Below are positions 11,062-23,810 of a DNA stretch of 64,000 bases, piece after piece (position 1 is the first letter of the stretch; every line of letters begins with the position of its first letter). Source of the DNA: Brachynemurus nebulosus. Lineage: Eukaryota > Arthropoda > Insecta > Neuroptera > Myrmeleontidae. Position numbers and translations under genes: made by a program. The notes under the pieces were generated by a model. It saw only the letters and a list, made by a program, of their open reading frames with translations. It was not told where the DNA came from and made no database searches. The stretch is taken from positions 15,826,305 through 15,890,304 of the forward strand of contig JAPWDM010000006.1 in the NCBI GenBank assembly GCA_035578155.1, written 5' to 3'.

Positions 11062-11229
11062 GTGAGTAATCTTTATGGATACGTGGTAAAGGGTAATTGA
11101 ATATTTCTACAGGGTGTACTTATTATAGAGAAATATTGCATTGTTAATGTGTATATTTATAAGAAATAGTTATGAGTTTGATCGAGTTGGAATGGTTTGG
11201 TTTTTTTTGCAACAAAGTATGAAGTATGT

Positions 11230-11580
11230 AGACTATTTTGAAAAACAAAATTCTTGCCCCAATATGCCCTTTCGTTTTTTACACCAATTTCAGTTTTTTC
11301 TTGTCTCACTTCATATTCATAATCAGCGACATTGAAAACCTTTATATACCATTTTTTGTTTCAATAAAACTAATTTTTTTAATTTGCCCGTCATTTTGGA
11401 CCTGCCATTTTGAATTTTCATAATAATAATATCAAATTCATAATCAACAACCTTGAAAACCTTCATATACCATTTTTTGTCTCAATAAAACTAATTGTTT
11501 TATTTTTGCCCGCAATTTTGGACTCGCCATTTTGAATTTTCAAAAAAATTATATCAAATTCATAATCAGCGACCCTGAAA
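11230..11580. repeat. Degenerate tandem repeat, about 121 bp unit, 2.5 copies
   Basis: AATCAGCGAC / AATCAACAAC / AATCAGCGAC recur at 11321, 11442 and 11564 (steps 121 and 122). Each is followed by TTGAAAACC-like sequence, a TATACCATTTTTTG block, CAATAAAACTAAT, and a GCCATTTTGAATTTTCA block. It is non-coding. Confidence 0.8.
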
Positions 11581-12373
11581 CGAAGTGTGGAGCTAGGCTT
11601 AAGTCGTGGATTTTACTTATCTTTCTAGTCAACATGACATGGTTTCTCACTTTGTTGGTTTTTTGTGGAAGGAAATACAATTTTGGATTTATAATTAAAT
11701 GAGGCTAAGTGGAAGAAAAAATTAAAGCAAATCGAGTCTAAAAAAATACTCGATTTCGTTTTAACCATATGTAACTGTTAAAACTCGAATAGATTCTCTC
11801 CGGTTATCGATGAACTCTTGAGATTTGGTTTTACCATAAGTTTTGGCTGAGGTAACATAATTATGGTCGGATCCTACACATTTTGGAATTGTTTTGGTGA
11901 AATCGCTTTAGTCTTATAATTTTTCATTAAGAACTGTCATGATCCATAGGCTCGAAACTTGGACACCCTGTACGTATGTATTTTCATTTATAGATAAGTA
12001 TATATGGTTACATAATTGTAGGTGCTTACATACATGGTACTTAAATATTATATTTATAATTTATTATATTTCATACATATTTTATAGCATAGCAAAAGTG
12101 TATTGTATGTACATTTCCACACACACACACACAAACATAATAAGGAGTATAACTGATACCCACTTTATATCATTAAATGAATACCCTATTTTAATATATA
12201 GAACAGCTGGTATATTATAAACGCTTTATTCATTTTAATGTTGGTAATAATATTAGCACGTTTTTTGTCTTCCCATTATAGGTAACTAAATGTTGTAGTT
12301 ATACATGAGTATGCATTAATCAACAATTTGAGACCAGTAGCGGATAATTAGACGCAATTTTTCTAAAAATACT
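11581..12373. other. No gene; short (CA)n tract
   Basis: AT-rich DNA. A short ACACAC run lies at about 12118-12133. No other structure recognised. Confidence 0.4.
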
Positions 12374-13062
12374 CTTGCTTATGGGGAAAATCGCTAGAAA
12401 AAAGGAAGCCGATTTTAATTTAACATTTTAATTTAAAAAAATGGAAAATTAAAAAGTTATGGGCATTTTAGTGCACGCACTTTACTATAATTCAGTTCTA
12501 TATAAAAAACTTTAAATGCTTTTTTCTCGAAAGTACGTTTTTCGACATGATTCCACGTGTATCTCAAAAAGTATTTGAGATATCGACATAAATAAAAGTG
12601 CATATTATTCATCAATACCGTCATTTTGGCAGGAATTAGAATCTTTTTGTTCCATAATATATTTTCAAAATATCGGCTCTTCATAGTCGAAAGAAAGCGG
12701 TGATTTTTGAAAATTTGTTTTTAAAATGCGATTTCTCGCTGCTTTTTTATTTTTTTTTCTTAGATCCTAATTGGTGTCATAACTGCATATGTATATTTTC
12801 AGAAAATTCTTGATTTTTTAATTTTGGTTCAATAGGGATTTCAGAACGAGAGGAACCATCAAGGTGGCAAAATCTCTCAGTGTCAACTTCAAAGCCATTT
12901 ATACTCAGATCATTTTTGAATTTAAAAAAATAAACAAATTCTTGTAATCTCAATACATGTAGAAACAATGCTGTATATTTAGTTTCTTAATACAATATTT
13001 ATTTGTAAAAAAAAGAAAAAAGATAGTAAAAAAGATCTTTTTTTGGATGTTTCCCCTTAAGA
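12374..13062 (-). mobile_element. Element O, copy 1
   Basis: It matches 60204-60896 in inverted orientation over nearly its whole length. Landmarks include AAAATGCGATTT, CCATCAAGGTGGCAAA and AATACCGTCATTTTGGCAGG. The ends resemble GTTAAGGGGAAATTC (here TTATGGGGAAAATC and TTTCCCCTTAAG). A 63-codon frame on the minus strand (12777-12968) is shared with the second copy. Class unknown; the near-terminal inverted repeats suggest a DNA transposon. Confidence 0.7.
12777..12968 (-). CDS. Small open frame shared by both element O copies
   Basis: This 63-codon frame starts M-F-L-H-V-L-R-L-Q and contains G-F-E-V-D-T..R-F..H-L-D-G-S-S. The other copy (60306-60500) reads the same with substitutions and ends differently. 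I recognise no domain. It may be a remnant of the element's own protein, or simply an open stretch kept by recent common origin. Function unknown. Confidence 0.25.
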   Translation of the reverse strand: MFLHVLRLQEFVYFFKFKNDLSINGFEVDTERFCHLDGSSRSEIPIEPKLKNQEFSENIHMQL

Positions 13063-13329
13063 AAATGATGGAAACTCTAAAGAAGTTTAGTGTGAATTAC
13101 AAAAAAGTTCCAAATTTTTCTCTTTTGAACACTATTTTGAGTAAAAGAGAGATTTATAGCGGCTGTAAATCTTTGTAACTTTAATAATAAAGAACATTTT
13201 ACAGCTTAAAGTATCAAAGACGGTGGAATCCAAAAAAAGATTTGGACAGGGTAATATTTTTCTAGGGAATAAATACAGAAAAATAAAATTGAAATTTTTC
13301 CAAAATTGTCTAACGGATGCACCCACAGA

Positions 13330-13800
13330 GGACAGAGGTACAATCCGTATCTCTCCACTACTAGAATCAGTGTAACCAGTAAGAGATAGAAAATATGTTA
13401 TATACGTGCACGGTGTTTACTTTGTATTGGCGCGCTAAACTGTGTATGTGTGCGTAATCGAGACAGAGGGGGCAGTCACGTGACCAGGCTCGCATACATA
13501 TGTGTGATACAAACAACGCTGCGTGAGGGGGTTCTACAGTGCCAACAACAATCAAGTTTATTGTTATTTGACTGAACTACACTGGGTGAATGCCAGTGAG
13601 GCACTGACCAGCTACGAGCCTAAGGTACACAGAAAAACACACTAGCGATTTCATGAAAGAGATAGTTGCACGGTCTCTGTGCTCTGGGGATGCACCCTTA
13701 AACAATCGCGTTACTACAAGTACGAGGAAGCTGTGTGTCACACCTCTTAGGAGTGTATTTTTCATTGAACTCGCTATGTGCACTCATAGCAATATCCACG
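13330..13800. other. GC-richer island with E-box palindrome
   Basis: This is clearly less AT-rich than its flanks and has no repeat partner in the window. It includes the 10-bp palindrome GTCACGTGAC at 13475-13484, an E-box core of the type bound by bHLH-zip factors such as USF/TFEB. Frames on both strands are short (up to 70 codons). It could be a regulatory region, a non-coding exon or an old element. Confidence 0.3.
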
Positions 13801-15739
13801 TTAAAAACTTGCGGCTGTTTCTGGAATTAATTCATTTATTGATTCCATTTTTCAAAACTGTTTAATTTATCAAACAAAAAGTATATTTGTCTTTCTCTCA
13901 AGGTACATGCCCACATATACGTTTCTCCCTCATACTATATAGTGTTAATTTAATAATTATAATTCATAAATTTGAATATAAAAATCATCTTTTTGATGTA
14001 CATATACGCGTATATACAAACTTTTTATATACATATATGTAAATATAAACAAACACATGTAATTGTAATGTCGATCTGTGCCAAAAACCACAAAACCCAA
14101 CTACAATCTACAAATAAACTCTTCAAGTGCTGCAAAGTATTTATTTAACAGAATACAATGATGTTATACCATAAGCATGTTATGTCATGAGGGTTATTTT
14201 ATACGTACAGCATGTACAAACATAACACAGATTATATAGTTGCCTCAGGCGAACATTGTTAAGGATGTTCGTGCGTCAAACCTAATAGTAGATAAAAATT
14301 TTAATTTTAGAGAATTGACAAGTTCAATTACACAGTTATCTTCTCTCAAAAATTTCAAGGCCTTCATAGATCATTTCTTAAAGTAATTGACGATTAATAA
14401 TCAAATTTTTAACACAGAACCATTGGAAAAAAACATTCTAAACGGCATTTGTTCATTTTAAAAATTATAGTAAGTATATTATAAGAGTAGATATCATAAT
14501 AAAAAATGTTGAAAAATATTCTTTGAAATATGCAATTTATATAATTGTACAAAAAACATCGTGTTGACGAACGTTAAAATGAAATATCAATTATTGAAAT
14601 TAATATTCGGATAGATTTTGATGTGTACACGACATACAAGGTCAAATTAGACTACTAAATTTCAATCAACAATTGTGTATGCATTGATGTCAGAGATCAG
14701 TATATAGGTGGTACGTATAGCAATCATCCATATACACGACCAACACGACACATCATATGATACATGAACAAATACAAACTCTGTATGCATGACATACAGG
14801 TATAGTGTTTTGTGGTAGCTACATAACATTATGTATTCTGTAGTGTTTTGTGGACGCGCTCGAACGTCTTTAACATAGTTCGCTAATATTTCTCACTAGT
14901 ATGTTCGTTTGGTTTCGGTTGTACTAACGATTTTAAAGTAGTAACATTTTAGTAAAAAAAAATAATGTTGTTAGCGTGTTAATTATTTTTCCCATCGACG
15001 TCGATGGATGGTAAACTTCAGAAATTCGAACGTTGGATTCAAAATATTTGTTTGTATTTGAATAAGTCTGTTCTGTAACTTGTATTTGTTATAATTTGTA
15101 TTTTTTTTTTTTAATAATGATATGGAATTGCATTTCAAAATCTGTTTTGAACATTCTGCAGAATATAATAAAATAAAAAATAATGCCTACCCCAGTCAGC
15201 GTGTAGGTACTCGGGGATTGGCCAACATTGCAATATCTGCATAAAACATTGTTATATAATGTATTTCTTTTATAGACGCTATGTATACAACCGTATAATA
15301 TGTGTATATGCACATATTTCAGTACAAAATTTTCTCAGTTTTAAAATTTTATTCGTAAACAAAAAGTTAAATTGTTAAATGCATTCTTTATTTTCTCATT
15401 TTTGAGTTATATTACCTAATTTAAACTTTTCTATAGGAAACTTCTATGAAATACATAGTGCACTATACGAGTATACCTACATATGTACAAAAATTATAGT
15501 CTATGTTAGCATTCAAGCGATTATGTTGATAATAGATTTCAATTTTAACAAAACTCAAAGTAGTGGTTGGTACATTAGATCGTTTTAGATATTTTACCAT
15601 GAGTTAATTACTCGAAAACTGGCTCGTAACCGAAAGTCTATTTTAGTGAGAAACGACAAAGAAATTTATTCTAATTTTTGTTAATAGGTATATGGATTTC
15701 CAAAAAGTAAATCTTTACAAAATTAGATTACCTATTATT
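13801..15739. other. Long AT-rich stretch, nothing recognised
   Basis: Many TATA/ACATATATG-type runs and scattered TACCTAC words. A GACGTCGATG / CATCGACGTC short palindrome occurs near 14996-15006. No gene and no terminal-repeat element seen. Confidence 0.45.
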
Positions 15740-16240
15740 AGCAAATTTTTGAATCTAAAATTCAACTATTACAGCCACTCTCTCAGTCCAAGACTATGAC
15801 AGAAATTGGTTTTGAGGTCTCTAGACATCGAAAATGACATTTACTAAAATTTATATATACATATATATGTATATATGTATGTATTTATGTATCAGTACGA
15901 TAACTCTCAAACGAAACATTCTATTTTTATGAAATCGGGTGAAAAGATTGGAAATCCAAAAATCTTGGATCAGTTCTTCAGCTAGATACGTCCGATGCCC
16001 GCAACATGATTTTTTGTTCATTATCGTGGAAAAAATTAATCTTTTGTTAAAATTTCCTTAAATCCAAAAGTTTTTCTAACATTTTTTTACACCATTGCAA
16101 AGAGAAAAAAATCAGATAAAAATCTTTTTGAACTGTTATTTTATGTAAACTGATTTCCGAGAAGAATTAATTTTTATAAACGGAAATTCGCTATGTCATA
16201 CAGGATGCTGCGACTGGGGTATTTTTATTTTTGTTCTTCA
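15740..16240 (+). repeat. Dispersed repeat family Q, copy 2 (uninterrupted)
   Basis: It corresponds block by block to 6080-7300 but without the two insertions there. It holds GACTATGACAGAAATTGGTT, CGATAACTCTCAAACG and GGAAATTCGCTATGTCATAC. A short ATATATGTATAT palindrome sits where MITE A landed in the other copy. No coding frame. Confidence 0.65.
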
Positions 16241-16691
16241 GAATTTTTACTGGTATATATACGGGGCTGTACAGATGAATGACAAAGCCAGGGGTACAAT
16301 TTCGTAAAATTTTGTTAGTGTCTGCACCAGGGACGTCACTAGCCATAATTGGGTCCTGTATCAAAATTACTGGATGGTGCAGGTCTTTTTTGAAATATTC
16401 GTATAAACAAAATTTTTGCTAACACATGCTATGTGAGCTCTGTAACCCGCTATACCTACGCTTCTGATCTACACACACACAGACTAGTAAAAACTCTATT
16501 TATTATTTCTATTTTTTTTAAATTTGCGTACAAATACCTCTCTTAATGATATTAACACAATATCCAGTACATATTTCGTATTTGAAACAAACAAAAAAAT
16601 TCACATAATTTGTGCAATAGCGAACTCACAAAGGAAATTGATTCATAATAAAACATTCGGCGCATATATTAGGTGATTGTAGCGTATATTG
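16241..16691. other. No feature recognised
   Basis: AT-rich DNA between repeat Q and the pogo-like element, with a short ACACACAC run near 16470. Confidence 0.4.
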
Positions 16692-16693
16692 TA

Positions 16694-17610
16694 AGGTGAA
16701 TGCGGGAGAGATGCCGCACATTTTGAAAACACTTGATAATTCTTAGAGTATGCATTTAATTGATTTGAAATTTGGTACACAATAAATGTAAACATTGTTC
16801 CTTAAAATTATTTATAAATAATTTTACATTTTGAGTCATAAAGGATTCATAATTAACATTTTTGTAGAGCCTGCAAAGCGGCGTCTCTCCCACACCTATG
16901 GGAGAGATGCCGCATCAAAGAAAGTGAGACGCCGCACAATTCATATTAAAAATTTTGTATTTTACACACATCTCCATACATGATGCATGTCATATGTAAC
17001 CATTTTTGGCACTTTATTTTTGTTCCTGAGTACCTTTCAAAACATTCAGTACACAGGCAATCACCATTATTTTCGTTATCTTCACTAATATAAGAACTCT
17101 TCCTGATCCAATTAATGGATCTTTTATATTTAGGTACGTGGCATAATTTACAGTCCAAAAAAAGCATAATTAAGATATAAGTGTATGTTTTTAACATGTA
17201 ATATGATGCGACATCCATACCAACTTTAAATGCGGCATCTCTCCTTTTTGTTGGGATAGATGTTGCTATAGCATGTTGCTATAGCAAGCATAGTGCAGAA
17301 TTCTAACCTGAAATTTTATACAGTACTTTTAAAGTATACCTAAATTAATAACAAAACTCATTTTCATTAACACAATGAAATATACATTCTTAAATTCTAA
17401 TGAATTAAATGCTTGATAAAATATTATGTTAAAAAACTTACTTTTCAATAATAAAAAGTTGGATAATTACTAAACTGATGGACTAATCATAAATGTTGCC
17501 ATATACAGCTTAAATAAGTAACTTATTTTATACATATAGTCCATTAATAGTGCTATCTATCAATCAACGGACGAACTATGACTACTGCGGCATCTCTTCC
17601 GCACTTACCC
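16694..17610 (-). mobile_element. Pogo-like DNA transposon remnant, family D, copy 2
   Basis: It is an inverted counterpart of 4497-5418 of nearly equal length. Ends GGTGAATGCGGGAGAGATGC and, inverted, GGGTAAGTGCGGAAGAGATG are bounded by TA at 16692-16693 and 17611-17612. The internal GGGAGAGATGCCGC motif recurs near 16900. The minus strand carries a 90-codon open frame ending in a zinc-finger tail. Confidence 0.78.
16946..17218 (-). pseudogene. Transposase zinc-finger tail (90 codons, internal deletion)
   Basis: The frame runs M-D-V-A-S-Y-Y to ..I-Q-N-F-stop. Near its end it has C-L-C-T-E-C, then Y-S-G-T, then I-K-C-Q-K-W-L-H-M-T-C. Compared with 4949-5165, about ten residues including the W-L-R-C step are missing, removing part of the zinc-ligand set, so this copy should not fold as a complete finger. 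Its upstream half is not recognisable and no DDE catalytic region is present. Confidence 0.5.
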
Positions 17611-17612
17611 TA

Positions 17613-20600
17613 TGTACTTAAAATTCAAGGCAAATACTCTTATACACCTGCAAGTTGAGTAAAATTTAAAAGAGCCCCGTTTGAATTATACAGCGTACAT
17701 ACAAGCAATAAATATGAGCGAAATATGAGCAACATATGTAAAAGTGGAAGCGTTGAGGTATCGTCTATATATAGGTGCGATACACCTCTGTATACCCTTT
17801 CCCTTACCCTGCCTAGCACAATATCATACAGAAATAATGATATGAATGTAAAAGCGTTTATTTCGTCAAAGAAATTGCATATTTTGCATAAAAATTCTGT
17901 TTTGTGAATATTAGGTAGGTAGGTATTATTAAATTTATCGTAATACGTTCTCATTCAGTAAAAATGCAGTGTATTTTAAAAATATTATTCCAGTTGAAAT
18001 GTGTTAAAATATTCTTGAAATTATTAGTGTTTTTTTTTTTGGTACACCGTAAAACATAATGTGTTGTTATAATGCATTGAAAAAATACATAAATTCGACA
18101 GCAGTTCTTTTTCTGGTAGTTCCATAGGTAACAAGTAGGTACGTGTAATTTTTATAGGAATGAAAAGAACAACTTTAAAAACTTATAATTCGTTTTCAAT
18201 TTCATCTTTCTTTCTTTTTCTTTACGGTGCCTTACAACTTTCAAGACACTGAAAAATTTTTGTAAACTTGGTGACGTCATTAAAGTAAAAAAATTTCTTT
18301 TTTCTCAATTGTAGCCTCATAAAAGCGATTTGTGTTAAGATGACAAGTTGAATATGGGTAATTTAAGTGTAAACTTTACATTTTTTTCTATCAAAATAAC
18401 AAGATTCCTTTTAGAAATTTAATTGAATGTGTAGAAGTCTTTCTTGTAGTGACCCTACAAGCTTTTGTTTTTGACGAAAATGGAAAAACCGACATGGAAA
18501 GCCTCTAATTTGCCCCCCAATTTCATCATTCTATTATTTTATTTACGATTTTTTAGTCACTGAAAAATTTTAGTAAACTTGGTGAAACACCGTATCAAAG
18601 TAACTTAAATTGACTGATTCAATTAAAGTAAGCTGGACACACAGACCAATGAACACTATTATATTATAATTAGGTATCGGGATCCTTCGGACAGGTCAGG
18701 ACCGTACTTATTGCAATAAAATTTTGCAACTAGATTACATTAAATTATGCACATTTGAATGAATATAATTGGTCAAAAATTACATTTTTCACCATTTAGA
18801 ATTCTAACAGCAACATTTTTTATTTGACGAAAGTAAGAAAATTCAAAAAATCGGAAAAAATTTTTGTAAAATAGATTGAAAAGTTGTTGAATATTTAGAC
18901 GGTTCACTATAAGAGCTAAGACGTACGTATTTACTAAGATTTTTTATTATTGAAAAACAAATTTTTAACAAGCAACTATACTTCTATCTCTCAAAATTGA
19001 AAACAATAAAAAAAGATGAATTTATTTAATTTAAATGACATGTCACATAAATCACATACATAATATAAACAAAAATACTTTTGATAGTCAATTAAAATTA
19101 CAGTGGCACTTTTCAATTGTGCAGGTAATAAATAAAAGAAAAAAAGATAAAATACGTATAAATAATATTTTGATACACATATGTATGTGTGTGTATGTAA
19201 CTTGTGTACGTTGTTTTTATGAAAATATTTTGAACTTTTAGTCACATTGAGTGCAATATGTATACCTGCATATGCTAAGGACGAAACTGTCTGATCCGAA
19301 AGAAATCCTATACCTGATTATAATACTACTAGACAAAGCGTAAAGCCACCTTCTAGGCATTTTTCTTGAAACAGGTAACAGGGTGAGAAGGGTGAAATTT
19401 AATGAAATAATATAATGTCAATTTTTGAGAAAAGGTGACTATAATTATTGCAGGGCATAATTTGTATACGTACGTACGAATATTTTGAAAAATTTTGCAG
19501 TTTCTTCTCAAAAAAGTAAAATTTTGTATCAATGTTATATTTTTACAATAATTATTTGAAAACGTTACTACGGATACCATTCATTACAGAATACTATTAA
19601 GGTCGGGACTTGGTCGCAACTGGTTGCCTCAATTACACATTTATATAATTAGTCTATATAATATAATATATAATATGTTCACTGGTCTGTGGCTTTGGGT
19701 ATGAACTTTTCATTTTTGCAACCAAAATAACCCCCTCGGGCTAATATTACCCCCTTTAACCCCGCCATCAAATCGGTACATTTTACATAGGCAGATTCCT
19801 CCAAAAAGGAAATATTTTTTCTTTTTCACTTCAAAAAAAAAATTATATAGTGTCAAATGTACTGGAATATTATTTAGAGAAACCTAGCTCGTTCAAATTT
19901 TATTATTTACGTTTGTATATTATTTATAATTTATCTTTCACTACTTGTAAATATATCTATCTATCCGTCACTATATGGCATTTGGTTGATATACTCATAA
20001 ATATTTATCAAAGCATGAATATTTATTTATTTTTTTATTTATGTATTTATTTATTGTTCATTTCGTTTGATTGACATCCATCGAATGATTCGATTTTATA
20101 CCAAATAATATAGAAAATTTGTTTTTGCCTTTTTGGAGACGTAATAGAACATAATGATGTGGTTGGTATAGGGTATATATACCTACTTTCAGTGCACATT
20201 GCGCGCCCCAAACTCCCAAGTATGTATATAATATACCCGATACGTACGTACGTATCTAACGGTAAAGATATTATTCCGTAGAAATAATTCTAAATAATGG
20301 TAATACAGATTACAGTGTCGGTTCGACTTCTTATCGATTGTTGTTCTACATCATTTATTTCCGAGTCAAATATTATATAATGTAACCGTTCCCGTACTAA
20401 AGAGCTACACGTACCGAACGAAATAGAGTATGGAATTGTTTCGGGGATTATCGAATACGATCAGTGTGGGGAAATTTTGATGAAAATTAGCCGGAAAAAT
20501 AGCTTTAAAATTATATGTAAAGAAAAACTATACATTAACGAATTTGCTCTGAAATAGTCAAGTACAAGAGTATATCTCAGCGAAAAAAAATTTCTTTTAT

Positions 20601-20630
20601 CAAAATTTTAGTAATCTACTTAATAAATTT
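17613..20630. other. Long AT-rich stretch with one weak duplication
   Basis: No gene is recognised. CACTGAAAAATTTT(T/A)GTAAAC followed by TTGGTGA occurs at about 18249 and again at about 18558, each preceded by CAATTTCATC, suggesting a degenerate repeat of roughly 310 bp. There are TACGTACGTACG words near 19469 and 20243. The open frames (up to 104 codons, 17640-17954 minus) show no recognisable motif. Confidence 0.4.
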
Positions 20631-21611
20631 CTAACACTGACTGACTGACTGACTAACAGACAACGCACAGCCTAAACCGTTGGGTTTAGAAGAATGAAAT
20701 TTTGCATAGGAGTTCCCTATGTAACGTAGGTGAGCACTAAGAAAGGATTTTTGAAAATTCGTCCCCTAAGTGGGTTTAATAAGGGATGAAAATTTGTATG
20801 TAAATTCGTTATTTTTGAAGTTACTGGTATTATATTACAACTCTAAGAAAAAAGTAAAGGTAATAGAATTTTGAAAAAATATGATTGGTTAAAAAAGATG
20901 ACAAGGATAAAAAGTGGCTTGTACAGTGACAGTTTAATTTATTTATCTCTCTCACACAAAAATGTGACAAACTAAGTCGGATTTACATAGCTAAAAAAAA
21001 CTTCATGATTCAAAAAGTTAAATGAGTGTATATAATTCTTAAAACTATTGATTTAGATTATAATTTAACATTTCTAAATCGTATTCTGTATTGCCATATT
21101 CTATTTTGAATTGAAAAGTAATATTTTTATGAATGTTGTTGCAACAGGGCAGTTTCGTACTGAAAAGAATTTATTTCATTTTTTGTTATAGTGTAAATCC
21201 AACTTGTAAAATTTTATTACGTTTACTTTTTTCTTAGAGTTGTAATATATTATATGTATAAAAATATGTTACTATGGCTATTAAAATAAATAATATTTAA
21301 TGAATCTTTAACTTTGACTGACAGACAACGCACAACCTAAACTGTTGGGTTTAGAAGCACGAAATTAAGCACAGGAGTTATGAAAATTAGCGTTTAGGTT
21401 TCTATTTATAAATAAAAGTCAGTTGTTTCTGGAAATATATTCCCTAATGGATTAAAACAGAAAATGTAAGTTCGTATGGGAAGTTCATCATTTTTGAAGT
21501 TAGAAACGTGGATATTGATTGAGGTTTTTGAAAAATATTAAAAGTGAGCAGAAAGTCAGTACCTAATAAAAAGATGTTGCCGATGGAAAATCCCATTGGG
21601 CATACGGCTAG
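20631..21611 (+). mobile_element. Helitron-like sequence, two degenerate copies in tandem
   Basis: The block CAGACAACGCACA(G/A)CCTAAA followed by TGTTGGGTTTAGAAG-like sequence occurs at about 20658 and again at about 21324. Each is followed by an A(A/C)AGGAGTT-type block and GAAATT. The second part ends GGGCATACGGCTAG before T at 21611, matching the G..CTAG 3' end of insect Helitron-like repeats. A short (ACTG)n tract lies at 20635-20654. The 5' ends are not certain. Confidence 0.5.
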
Positions 21612-22730
21612 TGTATGAATATTTTTCAGTTATTATATTTCTATACCACTTTCTTTTTAATTTCCGCGCGCTTATGTTGCAGCAATATAAGAGTATTGTT
21701 GAAAAAACGGTGTAAAAATGTTGTAAAATGATGTTTATAAATAATATTTCAAAAACGGCGAGGTCGGTAATTTTTATTTGTTATTAAATATGGTTTGTAG
21801 CTTTGTATTTTATAACATATTAAATTTTTATCAAATTCCTTTTAACACGTTTACATTTTATTCAAAAAAATAGAGTTGCTAATGAGTCATTACTGAAAAT
21901 AAAACTCATGAAATATGAGAAAATCATGAAAAAATTTTATACGCTTTATGATGCCATAACTATGAAAATTTATGGTACCTACCCGATTTCAAAAAATTAT
22001 ATACTGCAACTCAGTTCAGAATGATTTTGTCCAGTGTTAAAAACCATTTTCTACACATCAAAATTTCGCCACCTGATTAAATCCGGTTTTCTTAAAATGT
22101 GCCCCGTTCTGATTCACTCACTTTTCTGGCTCATCTTCTTTCCACTGTTCTTATGATTACAAATAATAAATATACATATTATAAACTCGGTTGATAAACA
22201 GTGTAGCGACGCATACACTGATTTGCTTGGTATATTTGCCGTACATATATATACGCGTCTGGATGGCGTATACAAAGTTTACAATGATGATGTCGAAGTC
22301 AACGTTGAACTAAAATGGAGCTACATTCAGAAACGGAAGTCCTTTGCAATTAGTACAGATAATTAACTTTACAATCGTCGTATTCTTCTTTGTACAATGT
22401 TTTATTACGCTCCCTAAAAACTCACCCTTTCACGTAAGTAATTTCTTTTTCTTCTTTTGATTGAGAAGTATAAAAAAAAATGTCATAATCAGTTCAACAT
22501 TTCTAACGTCTATTGTAAGAAAATACAAGTAAAAACGTATATCAGAAATAAATTTTACAATTTGATAGTCTATACTCAAAATGAAATATTTAAAAGAAAT
22601 ATCTTTTTCCCAAAGTGTAAAAATATTAGGTTTTTAGACAAGACTTTACTAAACGATTCATAGTTATATGAATAAGTGAATAAGGTCAAAAAAAATATTT
22701 TTTCTACTCCTGTTGAAGAACACACTCATT
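21612..22730. other. No feature recognised
   Basis: AT-rich DNA with a somewhat GC-richer patch at about 22190-22350. The open frames are short and not convincing. Confidence 0.4.
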
Positions 22731-23195
22731 AATTGTTGAGAAAGTTAAGCATTATTCAAAGGTGTGAAGGAATGACCATTACTCAATACCTTTTTGACCA
22801 ATGAAATCACAGTATTAACCATTAATCAATGAGTTTGCGATTGTTTTATGTATGATGTATGTATCAAGTTTTAATTTAAGAAATGTTGCGTAGTAACGTT
22901 CAAATAAACAAAGTAGTATATATTTTGTTTTGGTCGCTTTATACCCTTTATACATATTATACAAACATTTAATGAAATTAGAAATAGATTAAAAATTTGA
23001 TTTAAAATTTATATTTAATTCTATTTAAATCAAAAAGAAAAAAAGTCGTAGAAAAAATATCGTATTCTACTCGCTTGCAATGGCTATTACTCTCTCAGAT
23101 ACATTGCGACACTCGCCTCGCAAGCTCGGCTCGTCTCGCAATTTCATCTTCCTGAGTAATAGCTATCATTCTTAGTTCGTTGAATAATATACTAT
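22731..23195 (-). mobile_element. Dispersed element P, copy 2
   Basis: It is the inverted match of 6750-7205, starting TAATTGTTGAGAAAGTTA and ending near GTTGAATAATATACT. The internal core CGCCTCGCAAGCTCGGCTCG is GC-rich in an otherwise AT-rich element. Class unknown. Confidence 0.65.
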
Positions 23196-23308
23196 GCCAG
23201 ATGTAATTCGACAGGGTAAACAAAGTTTTCCACAACCTACGAGATAAAATATAAAGCATTTGAATACATTTTTTTTACCGCTTATTGTAAAAATGTGTTA
23301 TTATGCGG

Positions 23309-23462
23309 CAGGGTTGGACATACAGTTGTTACGGGGGGGGGGGGGGGGGGGGGCAAACTTTGCTGTTGGCGCCCTCCCCGAGAAAAACACCAAATTAAAC
23401 ATTTTGACGCACGGAGATTTTTGGCACATGCCCCCACTGCTTCCCCCCTAGATCCGGCCCTG
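23309..23462. mobile_element. Short hAT-type MITE carrying a poly-G tract
   Basis: The left end CAGGGTTGGACATAC and the inverted right end CAGGGCCGGATCTAG are typical hAT ends. The flanking octamers TTATGCGG (23301-23308) and TTACGCGG (23463-23470) match at seven of eight positions, fitting an 8-bp duplication with one later change. A run of 21 G occupies 23333-23353. Confidence 0.82.
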
Positions 23463-23514
23463 TTACGCGGGTCAAATACGCGATAACTTGGTTCCGTATA
23501 TATCTTTTAAAAAA

Positions 23515-23810
23515 AAAAAACATAAGTTTCGAAATTCAAAATTTCACGAACGAAACTTAAAAATAAAATGTGGCTAAAGGAATGTCAACAGAATCATTTA
23601 CAAAAAACGAAAATTTTATACATTTTTGAACATTTCTATTGATGATTTGTTCTTGAGTTCTCGGGAAATGTTTCCTAACACCGAAACATACTTCCATATA
23701 AAATTTCATTTACCGAAACTACAAAATTTGATTGCCTTTATCTTCAAAAGTTATTGGCATAATTTAGCCAATATACTTTTTCAAATTTCTTAATATCTTT
23801 CTTTATCTTT
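23515..23810. repeat. Dispersed repeat family S, copy 1
   Basis: It shares in order with 63600-64000: AATTCAAAATTTC, GAACGAAACTTAAAAA-like, ACGAAAATTTT, CATTTTTGAACATTTCT-like, ACACCGAAACATACT-like and AATTTAGCCAATATA-like stretches. It is diverged and non-coding. Confidence 0.5.
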
